NCBI GenBank assembly: GCA_029204225.1
Contig: CM055103.1
Span: 38,363,648 to 38,427,647 of the forward strand
Reading direction: 5' to 3'
Origin: Diphasiastrum complanatum
Taxonomy: Eukaryota; Streptophyta; Lycopodiopsida; Lycopodiales; Lycopodiaceae
DNA length: 64,000 nucleotides
Both the position numbers and the translations under genes were made by a program. The notes beneath the pieces were generated by a model that did no database searches, was not told the origin of the DNA, and saw only the letters and a program-made list of their open reading frames with translations. Of this stretch, positions 1 to 11,863 are shown one piece after another. The stretch's first letter is position 1; each line of letters opens with the position of its first letter.

Positions 1-1316
1 TCATGCAAATTATTATCAAATATTCATTATATTCTTTGTTGATCTTGCGAGACCTATATACAAACTGACCATTGTTCCTATTTGGACAGTTGAGGCGTTA
101 GAAGCCTTTGAAAAATTGAAAAAGCATTAGCTCGGCACCTATACTACGTGCTCCAGATTGGACAATTGAATCTCATGTTCACACTGATGCCTCAAAATAT
201 GCTATTGGATCAGTTTTGATGCAGCCAGGTGAATACAAGAAAGACTATCCCATACAATTTGCAAGCAGACAACTTACAGATTCAGAACAAAATTATTCGA
301 CAACAGAACGTAAAGCATCGGCCCATGATTTTTTTCGTATGAAAAATTTTGACATATCTTATGGAAACGCACTTGCATTTTACATGGATCACCAGCGTTA
401 CTTTATTTGGTAAACAAGACGTGTAATACAAGGGCGTATTACAAGATGGTTACTTTTATAGACCGAATTTGATTTTCGAGTTGTGGTTCGCAAGGGTAAA
501 CAACATTATCTAGCCTACCATGGTTCAAGAATTGAATCCGCATCAGTCAATATTGAAGTGGATGATGAACTCCAAATGCTGCGTTATTTTATGTTGAAGC
601 AGTACCTGAGTGGGCCACGATATTGGTTGAGTATCTGATGCTAGGTCAACCTAATAACTCCTTGACAAAAGTACAAAGAGACAATTGATTCATAAGGCTC
701 AACCTTATCAATTGAATGCGGGACAATTGTATCATCGAGGAATGGATGATATTCTTCGAAGATGTGTTTAACAGCATGAAGTACCTGAATTAATCATGTT
801 TTCACATGATGGAATGGGCGGAGGACATTTTTCTATAGATATCACTGTTCGTAAGCTTTTGCAAATAGGGTGTTGGTGGCCTACACTTCATAAAGACACC
901 GGAAAACTATATTCAAATCATGTGATGTTTGCCAACGGGCATGACGTCCTACGCGACAGAATTATGAGCCATTACATCCGGTTTTATCGCAAGCACCATT
1001 CGAGAAATGGGGCCTAGATTATGTCGGTCCTATTCATCTTGCGACAAGAGGATCTCAAGCCAGAGATATCATTGTAGCAATCGATTATATGACCAAGTGG
1101 GTTGAAGCCAAAGCTGTTAAAGTTGCTAATGCGAAATCTATGGGCTAAATTCCTCTATGAACACATCATTATTAGATTCGGATGTCCTATTGAGATCGTC
1201 AATGATCATGGTAAACACTTTGTTAATCAAACAATAAAGTGTTTGTTGGAAGACTTTTTCGTTATACACCGGTTTAGTACTCCGTATTATCCTGGCAGGG
1301 GGTAATGGCCAAGCTG
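1..1316 (+). pseudogene. Decayed Ty3/gypsy pol: RNase H and integrase
   Basis: Pieces of a Ty3/gypsy polyprotein read in order on the plus strand but in changing frames with stops. From about 100 to 413 is the RNase H region that follows reverse transcriptase (HTDASKYAIG, then FASRQLTDSEQNYSTTERK). Around 460-560 is the linker (KGKQH). From 796 is the integrase zinc-binding part (GGGHFS...CWWPTL), in which the His/Cys pattern is degraded. From 1003 to 1316 is the catalytic core (GLDYVGPIHL, DYMTKWVEAKA, IVNDHGKHFVNQ, GNGQAES). The order RNase H then integrase is that of Ty3/gypsy. The reverse transcriptase itself lies off the left edge. Clearly dead; the assignment is firm, exact borders are not. 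Confidence 0.88.
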
Positions 1317-1399
1317 AATCTTCCCAATGGGCGAAGATTCTTTGCACCAGTTAATACCTGTTTTTACCTTAGGCACCAGATCTGCAGAACGTTCGCCAA

Positions 1400-3850
1400 A
1401 CTACCAATTTGGTCCAAAACCTTTGTTGAGAATTTTGGAAGCTATTTTCACAATACTGAGCAAGCCTGCAAATTTTTTGTCCAGAACTGATTACCCAAAT
1501 TAGTATTTTAATGGGCCCTCCAAATTCACCTATAAGAAGGCTGGAATTTGATTCATTTGTCACTTGTGCTAGCGGAGCTCTTGCAAAAAAATTTCGTGAC
1601 CAAAACTTTCTACCAACTTTTTTCCAGCCTTTTGATATACACTCGTGCCTACTTTCAGTCATCATGTCTTCTACTGATACTCTCAGTCTCCGCGATACTC
1701 CATCCATTGTGATGTTCCAACTGCAACAGACATCATGATGCTCCCTAGCGCAAGCATGGTCGCTCAATGGATGACTCTTGTTGTGGGCCCTTGCTCAAGG
1801 CAATGGAATCTACGAGCAAGCCTTTTCAGGAAAAATTAATATGCAATTAATCACTATGGCCTTTAGCACTTGGACTGAGGCCAAATCTAAGTTTTACATC
1901 ACTTTGCAAACTGCCACACACAAGGTGCGTGTTGCAGCCCATAGGGTATAGCACATCCGACATTGAGCCATCTCCAAACCACAAGCACACAAAGAACGTG
2001 AATCAAGCCGTTCATAGACACAACCGTGGAGGTTTTTTGGGACTCATGATGGGTATCTCCTAGAATCCATCCGAGATCCCATCATCCACGCCGCAGCTCA
2101 ACTTCTAAACAACTTTATGATGGTTGGGAATCTCAGGAAGGAACCCATTTTTCACAGATCCTGCACCCGCATTGTCGATTCCAACTACAAATTAGGATCT
2201 GGCCTGCTAGAACCTTACAACTGGTATAAGACAGTTTTTGGTGAGTTGAAGAGGGCAATCAAGGGTATCACCAAGCAGCAATTTGCGGCTGGCCCTCTTC
2301 TCTCACTATCATCGGCCTCTTGCTTGGAAGGCAAGATTCATGGGTTTAATGCTGATATCGTGCTGTCTAATTTTATGAAGAAGAACCGACAGGATCATCT
2401 CACCAGGCCTCAGCATCACATAGTCATCGTTGTGTATGTAGCGGAGATTGTTATTCCTGACTTGCTCCCGCGTCACGTAGAAGGACTAGGCAAACATCTT
2501 CAGCTGCGCTTCCACCCCCTCACTGCTATTCGCACTGAACTGCCCATCCCCAAACCACTGATGCTTCCCTTGCCTCTACTTCCTCTTAGGGACAGTCTGT
2601 GACTATTGGGGCTACTTGTTAGTCAAATGTAGTTGGCAGAGCAAGATCACACACGTCTCCAGGTGAATTGGATGCGACCACCCTTGAGCATGATGCATAT
2701 CTCTAGACTCAAATTTTTGATCGTCCGGTAACTCCGACGGAAATCAATTATCTGTTTAAAAAGGTTGAAACATATCGAGTGGCCCTGCAAGGCTTTCAAG
2801 TTCGCTTCGACAAGTTGAAAGGCACGACCTCGATTGAATTGGCAAAGGCCAAAGAGACTATCAAGTATTATGAAAAGTCTGCCTCTCAAGTTTTGGAGTC
2901 CAACCCTCAAATAACTGTTCCACTGATGCCACAATTCTCGCCTCAACAACAAGATCAGGCATAATTGAATGATGCTATGGATTCATATATAAGTCAGGGT
3001 AGAGCGCCAGAGGTGGAAGAAGTACAACCAGTTCCACGAACAACGCAATCAGGTCCATCTACCTCAGGGACCAGACCACTATTTTGAAGACCAATCAGCG
3101 TCGATGACTAGATCCGGAGTTTTCTAACGTAACACCCGCAAGAGTCCTCGCGTGGTGGTTGGGTTATCAAGTTTAACACCTCCGAAATAGAGGCCGACAA
3201 AGAGTTGGATAAGCTACCTGCATTGGGAGAGTAGCCGACATGGAGAATAACAGTATTTGAGAAAACTCCAAAATCATTTAGGAGTTATGTGGCCAGCCCT
3301 CACCAATTATGTGTAGATCCATATTACGTACCAACGCTGCGACAGAATAAGTGGAAAGATATGGGAGTGGCCATGGATAAAATCATGATCGATACATCGA
3401 ATTGGCCAATAATCCACCAACATTACAATTGGAAAATTTCAATGGACTTCCACAGAGCACTACAAGCATACCAGCGAGAGTACATGCACTCTCCCAATCC
3501 GACAGTTAGGCAATCGACGTTTTTTTGCAAAAGACTTGATTATGTTGGCATCCGTTGCTACTCGATGGGATGATTGCCTTCCCACATTGGCATTCGATCC
3601 AAATAAGCCAACGGCGTCAGACAATGTCAAAGATCAATTGCCATTAGGAAGATTGTACTTTCGTGCTGCAATGATGAAAGGCTCCTGGGAATCCCGATTC
3701 ACCGCCTGGACAACATCAAAGTGGATCTCCGGAGCACATAGGTGTTGTTTACCACACAATTTGGATTTCAACACTGTTCGACTCGACTTCATGGAGAAGG
3801 TGCAACATCATTTAATAAAAATATGACGGGATGCTAATAAAAGTCCACAG
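1400..3850 (+). pseudogene. Decayed reading frames downstream of gypsy integrase, unrecognised
   Basis: Between the integrase remnant and the LTR lie about 2.4 kb that hold long but broken plus-strand frames. The longest clean piece is 2117-2602 (161 codons). The piece at 1511-1738 is in the same frame, so 1511-2602 may be one former ORF. Further frames run at 2779-2964 (Lys/Glu-rich, helical-looking: KLKGTTSIELAKAKETIKYY), 3289-3573 and 3536-3826. None matches a domain I know. By position it could be the integrase C-terminus plus an additional 3' ORF of the gypsy element, or an older insertion. I would not assign a function. Confidence 0.4.
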
Positions 3851-4210
3851 TAAATCAATCTTGCAAGGTGTCGTGGGACCGCCACCAGTTTTGGTGGGGG
3901 ATACTGTTGGAGGGTTTGCGGATCCCAAGGCAACCCTAACCCTAGTTAATAAGTGAGAGAGATTTGGCACCCCGTGTGTGTAAGTCCAAGCCGATGATCA
4001 CATGGTTATTTGATTAATTAGAAAGTCAATAAAAGGACTTTAGGCCTTTTTGCGGGACTTTTAATGTCGCAGGCCTAAATGTCAAGTTAGTGATTAAAGT
4101 TGGGACTCCTACCAAAATTGGTTCAAATTCAATTTCAAATTGATTTCCTCCAATTTTGAATGGGTTCCCACTCTTTTTTAAATTTGAATAGTTAGGGAGG
4201 TAGAAATGGG

Positions 4211-4254
4211 CCAATAGGATTTTGAGGCTAAGGCCCTCCTCTCCACTATAAATA
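4211..4254 (+). promoter_or_regulatory. LTR core promoter: CCAAT box and TATA box
   Basis: CCAAT at 4211-4215 and TATAAATA at 4247-4254 lie inside the LTR, in the right order and with about 30 bp between them. Transcription would be expected to start near 4280-4290, at the U3/R border. Activity cannot be judged. Confidence 0.6.
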
Positions 4255-4438
4255 GGGACAAACTCGAGTTGCTCCTCATGTTCAGATCTTCATTTCAATA
4301 CAAGCAGATTGGTTCTCTTATGGAATGGACTTGTGGATGTCCTTGCTCTCTAACTCTTTTCCTCCATCTCTCATGCTTTTGTTGCATTTTGCTAATTTTT
4401 GGTTCTGAATGTTATTGGGATTGCATGTTCTTATGCTT

Positions 4439-4565
<127 letters not shown>

Positions 4566-4722
4566 TCTATCTCATTGTGGATTGTAGGGTTAATGGATGT
4601 AGTGTTAATTGCGTAGTGTTGGTGCTTAGGGTTAATGGATGTTAAGTTAGATGTGGATCTTCCGTACATGCTGAATTATGAGATATGCTATCGCTCTCAT
4701 GGGAACGAACCTACGCGTGACA

Positions 4723-6353
4723 ACTAACTTCATTTCCTTGATGCTAGATTGCTTGGATCTTGGGTTGAGGATAGGCTAGGAAATAAACCCACTACAGAGC
4801 TGCATAAACTAATATGAACTAGAGTGAACATATCAAAGATAATGTGGAAATATCAGAGAAAGCATAGCAAGTGACATTCATGCATTAAGATGTTCTTTGA
4901 AATAATTCTTATAAAAATTATTCATTCAACAACAAAACTGAAGTATACAATGATTACTAGCATTCATGTGCTGCATGCGCTTCTCAGGTCAATATGAAAA
5001 ATGATAATGCAATATTGAGATGCTCATTACTATTGCACGGACACTCAACACTTAGTTCGCTATGTCTCTTTTTGTCTAATGGATCTTATTGCATGTATCT
5101 ATATTTCATGCTCAGATGATCATGCATTACATTCCATATGTGACAATGTCCTTGTAAACAATAGCTTATTATCAGACGATGACTTGACCATTTTCTGATT
5201 CATTAGCTCTCACTTTGATTATGTACATGTACAAATAGAGAGCACAAGTGCTTGGAGATTTATAATAGCTGCCAGGTTAAGTACATGATACTAAAGATGG
5301 TTCATATACCATGTACTAACTCATACTTATTATACGTCGTACAAGTAGCAGTAGATGTCTGACATAATTGTTGAGGATTGTACTTGAGTTTTGTCATCAA
5401 TGTGTTGAATTGCGATCCATATATTTTGACAGTTTGTATTTTTGTTCGTTGCTTGCAGATAGTCTCAAGTTTAAGGGTAGCCTTTAAAGGAAAAAGACTT
5501 GTGAGAGAAGAGCTCCATTTTGAGTGGCACCATGAAAATGCCAATCGACATTTTGATTGACTGGTCAAAGGTTGACATTTCACGGTTACTCCAAGTGGGT
5601 GTTTGGCACTTGATTCTGTCAATGTGCATTCTAGGGATTTGCTTAAGTCTAGAAAAATGTCGGCTGACATTTTTTTGGGACTTAGGCCCTTCGACATTTT
5701 TGCCTACTTATGCCTTTCGGCATTTTTTGGTCTGTCCATAACTTAGTGTATTTCTGCAGACTACGCCGAATGCTGTGTATTTTTTACAGATTGTTGCAAA
5801 TCTCATGTATTTTTGTAGACTATGCCAGACTCCATGTAGTTCTGCAGACTTGACAAGTCCTTATTAAAGAAAGAATTTAGGCGGGAATTTTAACAATCTT
5901 AACATTAACAAATGCTTCACAAAATTACTAGAAACTCAATGAAAATAGATAACACATCTATATGTATGTGAGTAATTAGCCAAAAAACATGAAAAGGTAA
6001 GTTACTTTGGCAAGGGCTTTCAGGTATGTTACAATCATCTTCTTTATACAAGCTCCTCTATAAACAAATGCAAAGATTTTGTCCCAAATTATGTCACTTG
6101 TAGAATCAAATACATCTCATTGCATTGTCTTGATGGCATTCCAAAATTATTTAGACTCATAGTTGAAGGCTTTAGTCTTGTAAGAGCTCAAAAGATGCAT
6201 CCAGCCCCCCCCCACAAACAACTTCAACTCATTTAAGTGACTAGAAATATTCACATTTATTTGAATCTTTTAAAGTAGTTGCTAATGTCATTTAGAACTC
6301 CACATACCACAAAGAAGGCCATTCCAATGCTTAAGCCATTCAACAATGAAAAC
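4723..6353. other. No gene recognised
   Basis: About 1.6 kb of AT-rich sequence with only short frames. Around 5500-5830 short phrases recur (gacattt at several places, ctgcagact and tgtagact near 5755-5850), giving the look of old repeat DNA. No protein family was recognised on either strand. Confidence 0.5.
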
Positions 6354-6540
6354 ACACAAAGCTTATTGGTTTTGACCAAAGCCAAATATTTCTTATCCAA
6401 GTGCACCTTGGAGTCATCATAAACTCTAGATCACAAAGAGGAAAGGAAAAGATGGCCATTATGGTACAACAACTTTCAAGCACAAAGCCCGTTGGTTATG
6501 GCCAAAGCCTAATATTTCGTATCCAAGTGCACGTTGAAGA
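6354..6540 (+). repeat. Imperfect direct repeat, two ~60-bp units
   Basis: The segment at about 6354-6413 (cacaaagcttattggttttg... atccaagtgcaccttggag) recurs at about 6479-6540 (cacaaagcccgttggttatg... atccaagtgcacgttgaag). Spacing is about 125 bp. It lies downstream of the RING-H2 gene. Confidence 0.7.
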
Positions 6541-6901
6541 AGGAAGGAGATCTCTACCAATCCACCACAATGAAGTACTAAGAGCAAGAAGGTTGCATAT
6601 AATTTCTTACTCATCATTGGAGAAAATCTGTACTCTTACCCCAACTTTCTACATATTAGTGTGTAGAGAGTTTTAGAATGACATAGAAAGAGGGATCTTT
6701 ACCTACCTTCCTAGTGAGGTTTCATGATGACAAGAAAGTAATTTCTATACCAGTTTTCGAGACAACAAAGGTAGATGAACTCTTGTGTGGTGCAAGAAGA
6801 AATTCCCCATGTTGGTTGATGTCTACCACATTGGTACTTCGAAGATGAGGCTCTATCTATGTTGGCAATAATGAGTGATGCCTCATGTTTAGTGAAGTGC
6901 A

Positions 6902-7969
6902 TCAATGTGAGAGAGACGATGCATCATACAATGCTGCTTGATGTGGCTTCTCCTTGCCATCTCCCAATAACTCAATTGCCTGCAGGCCCAACATCATCAG
7001 CATCTGTTCTTGTCGTCTTGTCCCAGCCTCCATGCAATTTTGCTCACAAGCAGAGTTAGTGGAAACATCAACAAACAACAGCTCTGGTTCTGATTTTTCA
7101 GCATCACACTCATTTTGATGGCTGGGGTTCAACCATGCTTGCTCCTGCATATTGTCAGGTGCATCATCTCTGGATTCACTTCTGAGAACATCTGGAATAC
7201 AAGTGTAGCTTCCTGATCCTACTAATCCAACTGGGTTCTCGGCATCGATGTAGGAATCTTTGAATGTGTTGCCGGAAGATTGATGATCAGACTCCATTGA
7301 ATCAAATTTTTCAAGTGCCAGTGTTCTGTTTGAAGAAGAGCCTCCTGTCTCACTGACCTTTCCATCTTCTGTGTTTGATTCCCTGAGTACTTCTACAATT
7401 TCAACCTGTGTGTGTCCTAATTCGCCACTGGCCTGCACTGGTACTTGTGTTTCTGCAAGAGCCGATGTGAGGGAGATGACCTGAGGATCTGGAGCGAGGC
7501 TGATTCGGCATATTGGACAAGTTTTATGCGAGAAAAACCACATGTTAATGCAATCGGAGTGAAACCCATGTCGGCACTGGGGCAGAAGACGGACATTTTC
7601 ACCTACCTGGAATTCCGTCAAGCAAACTGAACAGTCCATCGATCGTATCCCTGTCATTTTCCATTTTTCGCTGTCGGAAAATCTCAGCAATGGGAATTGG
7701 TTCACCACTTCCTTCTGCAGCCCAAGAAATGCTCCAACAACCCGATCTGCTGTTCTCTGCTGCTCAAGTCGCCGATTTCTCGTTCTCATCAAAACACATT
7801 GGATCCTTGTGAAAAACCCAAAAACAGTCAGCAGGGCAAACGCTGACAACGCTGCCGCGACAAAGAGAGCAATCTTGAGACTGGAGTGGAAATTCATCTC
7901 ATTGGAGAAAGGTACGCTTCCTGTGGGAGGTGGAGGAAAGCTATTAGGGAAAACATACTGTGATGCCAT
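6902..7969 (-). CDS. ATL-type RING-H2 finger E3 ubiquitin ligase
   Basis: A single-exon gene of 355 codons. Residues about 31-55 form one hydrophobic membrane segment. Residues 83-93 (GLQKEVVNQFP) match the GLD motif that precedes the RING in ATL proteins. The RING-H2 is complete: C113-x2-C116-x15-C132-x-H134-x2-H137-x2-C140-x10-C151-x2-C154, with the conserved Trp144. This family recruits E2 enzymes and ubiquitinates partners at membranes, often in stress or defence responses; the substrate is unknown. The C-terminal ~200 residues are Ser/Glu-rich and look disordered. The ATG at 7969 was chosen because it places the membrane segment near the N-terminus, as usual in ATLs, which are mostly intronless. 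No sign of decay. Confidence 0.93.
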   Translation of the reverse strand: MASQYVFPNSFPPPPTGSVPFSNEMNFHSSLKIALFVAAALSAFALLTVFGFFTRIQCVLMRTRNRRLEQQRTADRVVGAFLGLQKEVVNQFPLLRFSDSEKWKMTGIRSMDCSVCLTEFQVGENVRLLPQCRHGFHSDCINMWFFSHKTCPICRISLAPDPQVISLTSALAETQVPVQASGELGHTQVEIVEVLRESNTEDGKVSETGGSSSNRTLALEKFDSMESDHQSSGNTFKDSYIDAENPVGLVGSGSYTCIPDVLRSESRDDAPDNMQEQAWLNPSHQNECDAEKSEPELLFVDVSTNSACEQNCMEAGTRRQEQMLMMLGLQAIELLGDGKEKPHQAALYDASSLSH

Positions 7970-9224
7970 CGGCCCTCTACCTCTCCATTACAGACTCTGT
8001 AAAGAGAAGGATCTTCATTCTGAAAACTATAGTCTTGCAATCCACCACAATTATGTGATGCTGTTTCACATCAATCTGTCAATAACTAAGCAGAATTTTT
8101 TCAGCAAGGGATCTCTTTCAGATGTGGGCATTCGAGATTGCAGTGTGCAAACCCAATCTTCCCTGAAATTGAAATGCATCACAGAGATGGATGCTGTCAA
8201 TCTGCCCAAAATCAAAAGGAAAGCCCACTTTCACATCAGGCATATTAGCTTGATAGTGGGAACCATGAACTCATCAGCAATCCTCCTGTTTTGTAAATCT
8301 GATGCTGACAACATGATATTTTCTGAGTTGCTATGGGAATCTGCTAATACAGTAAAGCTTGTTTTTTTCTTTTTCCTGTTTTTTATTCCCCTTATATGTG
8401 TTTGATTCTCTTAAAATGAGCCGTCTCAATAGAAAGAGCAAAAAAATTTAGCTGAATCTTCTAATGATGAACACTCCAGATTCACTTATGTGCAAGCAAT
8501 TCATTTTCAAAATTTGCCATGCAGCTAGTGCATGCTTTTACCTACACGCCATGTGAAATATAGAATGGCATACAATCTTTTTCAAGAGTTAATTGACAAA
8601 GTATGTTCGCACTGATCTGTAATTAGACATTTCCACCAATAGAAAAAGCTATCAATGTGATCTACTCAAATAAAAACTCATTTTTTGTGCAATGACCCAT
8701 AGCAATTTGAATCAAGGTTGTTCTTGTGGACCCAAGTTCTAGTCCTTGGATGGTGAATTTGGTGCTTAGATGTCTAGTCTATCTCATCTTGTGCTAGTTG
8801 GTAAGAACTACGAAGACAATTTATTTTTAGAGCTTGTAAGTCGATGTCATCACCTTTTGGGAAAAATATTTCAAGGCTCTAATGACTAAGGGGAAATATG
8901 CAAAACAGGTTGTTACATGGGAGTAAAAGAAGGGCTATTGATGTGCATGTAGGGCTTACAAGAAAAAACCATCCCCATCATTATTCATGACCAGGTAATT
9001 AAGACATTTAACATTTTTATGAGTTACTATCTTGCTTAAGTGAAAGACAATATGAATGTGAAATTTTCTCAAGATGCAAGTAGAATTAATTGTCTATCAT
9101 AATATTAATATGTTTTCTATGACGAGTTGACAACTAATCTATGTTGAGTCCTAACAGACCCAAAAATCACAAGATATATATTATACTTGGAAGCACAACA
9201 CCTAATAGAGTTGCCTATTGAGGA
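7970..9224. other. 5' flank of the RING-H2 gene; no gene recognised
   Basis: The first few hundred bases should hold the promoter and 5' UTR of the minus-strand RING-H2 gene, but I found no convincing TATA box. The plus-strand frame 7809-8405 overlaps the gene's 5' end and is probably fortuitous. The rest, to 9224, is AT-rich and featureless to me. Confidence 0.5.
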
Positions 9225-9870
9225 AAATAATTCCAATGTTAATAGATTGTCAAACAAGTGAAGCAACATTTGCAAAAAGGATTGATAAGGCCAAGTAGTT
9301 ATGCATATTGTTTGCCCATCCTTGTAGTCCAAAGAAGGATTGCAATTCTAGAATGTGTGTAAACTACCAGACCTTAAAACATACCTAGAAGAACGTGTCC
9401 CATATCCCAACGACATCATGGATAAGCTTAAGAGAGCCATGATGTTTAGTAGGATTGAGCTCACAAGTGGCTAACACCAAAACAAAGTTGTACCTGATAA
9501 TGTCCACAAAAGTGTGTCTTTAAACACTTGTATGAGTTTTGGTTGCCCCTTTGGCCTTACAAATGCACAGAATCATGGATATAGCTTTTTGGCCTCATCA
9601 CCATTATACGAGATACTTGTTTTTGGCCTAAATGAACAAGAGCATAAGACACATTTAATTACTATCTTTAACGTTTTTCCAAAGAGCTCTTTTTCAAAAC
9701 ATGGCAAGCGAAGAAAACAATTTTTTGAAAGATTCATTTTTAACGCATTTAACATCCAAAGTGGGAATTAAAATGGATCCCACTAAAATATGATAAGCCT
9801 TCACCTCTTTGAGTCCTAACTTGGTGCCATTGCCTCACCATGATTTTGCTTGATTTGAGGAAAATCACCT
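9225..9870 (+). pseudogene. Relic of Ty3/gypsy reverse transcriptase
   Basis: Scattered pieces in three frames follow the gypsy RT order. KGLIRPSSYAY is at about 9278. A YPIP-like segment and a degraded SGYHQ region come next. PFGLTNAQ at about 9550 corresponds to the family motif MPFGLTNAP. EQEHKTHLITIF is at about 9631, and GIKMDPTKI at about 9765 corresponds to the usual GI..DP.KI after the catalytic domain. The catalytic YxDD box is not recognisable. Heavily mutated, old and dead. The family call is reasonably firm because five motifs occur in the correct order and spacing. Confidence 0.75.
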
Positions 9871-11863
9871 AACTTATAGTAACTTTGAAGGATCAACTCT
9901 ACTGATGTTTTCCAAATCTATACACACGTGGGAACAGCCTCTCACACGTGGGAACCATGTATCATTCACATGGGAATGCTAGATCTATCAATGAAATGGT
10001 GCCATATGGCAATTTTCTACTTGACTAGCTTTCCAACTAGTTCATACTAGAGTCAATCAAGACAAATTCAATCCAAGACACACAATCATTTCCAAAAGTA
10101 CTATTCAACAATATGTTTCACCTATAATCATCAAGCAAAAACTAGACCTACAAGACTTAGTCTTTCTAGAAGACAAAATTCTACACTTCTAGCAATACTA
10201 CTAATTGACCACCAACATTTTCTTGGTGGAAGTGACATGAAACCTTTTCAAGCGAGTCAATATTGGCTGAAGATCCAGAGGCCCTTGAGCTTTAAAAGAC
10301 ATAGCACATTTTTTGAAAGGAATATCACAAATAGTTCTCCAAAAACCATGCAAGTGCAACTAGGGCTGAGTCAAGTATTCCAACTCCACGTTTGTTACAT
10401 GTGGCCCCCTCAAAATTTATCAATTTTTTGCAAATGTAGTTGGCTAAATTGTAACATGTAAATTAACTGTGTATGTGCACCTTTGTTTGAAGAATATAAC
10501 TACTTCATTTTAGATGTCTCCCCATTATTATGAGTGTGATTTCCATAAGAACTTGGATGTGGGCCTACTTGTAATGGTTTGTATGGTATTTCATTCGTAT
10601 CGTGGGCATCTCGGTCAACAATAGTTCACGATGCAAAAATTGAAAACACGTGAGTGGTACCCATAATCAATAGTCAAGTACTTGCTATCCCTAAAACATG
10701 CCAAAGAGCTCTTTTGATTCTCTAAGAACCCCATATGAACAATGTTAAAATTGTCAAATTCTAGCTATTTGATCTAAGTTTATTTGTACATAACTTGTTC
10801 CCACACGTGTGGAGCCTATTCCCACGTGTGGATGGTAGTCATAAATGCATCATTAACTAAAATTGTAAGAGCTTCCAAGAATATGCTCATAAATCCATTG
10901 CACCTTTTGACGTCCAGTTGCATATTTACATTTGTACTTAGGTTCATCAACATTAGTATTGTTGGATTTTGGGTGTTGTTCATCATGTACTTTAACTAGC
11001 ATTTGTTAGTCATTCATATTGTTAGCAAGGCAACAATTACATGGTAGCACATATCAGTTGTAATATAGTGAAGAAGTGTGGAATGTATGATATCAATATG
11101 GCATTGCTTGAAAACGATTTGAATCAGTGCAATATTAAAGTTGATGAAAAATATGAGTAAGAAAAAACTCATTGTCAAATCACAATACTTGCTAAATTTG
11201 CAAAAGTTAGTCCTCTCAATAAAGACCATAACCTATTCTATAAGTTCACGATGTCCATTATTTGTGCATGATGTGCATTTGTAAATTAAAAAAAAGCATG
11301 TGAAAATAATTGACACGTCAATGCCATAAGGCTAAGTTGGATAAGAGGGAAATTCATCACACATTGGTGCACACTTGGACAAGCCTTGTTCTCCATCTTT
11401 AGGCTTGGCCTACTACTTGATGTGTAATGTATATTTGAACATGTCTAAAACAAATGAAACATTAGAACAAAAACAAAAAAGTTGAGTGCAAATTTGCATG
11501 ATATAAAGTCTCCCAAGGCAAAATTTTAGACATTTGAAATACCAATGCAATCAAGAGCATCCACATACATCCAATCTAACTCAAGATTACAACTTTGTAA
11601 AGTCTTGCACGAATTATTGTATGTATTTAAGGACCCCTACCGCACGACAAAGCTCAAGAGTAAGGTTTATGAAAAATGACCTGCCCCCATGTCTCGGACT
11701 TATGTAACAGTTCTCAAAGGTTATGTGGGGAAAAATTAGATCATCTCAGGCTATACAACGAAGTCCTCCTCATAGCCTTTAGGTTTCAGTTTTATCACTC
11801 CAAAGTGGATCAACATAAGATACCTTCTAGCCCTTGTCATATCAACGCCACATGCTGATATCC
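9871..11863. other. No gene recognised
   Basis: AT-rich sequence. The hexamer cacgtg recurs with similar flanks (acacgtgggaac near 9920 and 9945; cacacgtgtgg and cacgtgtggat near 10800-10830), but I see no gene, promoter or mobile-element motif attached to it. Confidence 0.45.

Noticed and set aside
1369-1767. 132-codon minus-strand frame
   Set aside because: Lies across gypsy debris whose recognisable motifs are on the plus strand; no domain found.
7809-8405. 198-codon plus-strand frame opposite the start of the RING-H2 gene
   Set aside because: It overlaps the gene's N-terminus and 5' region on the other strand, contains no domain, and ends in a T-rich run.
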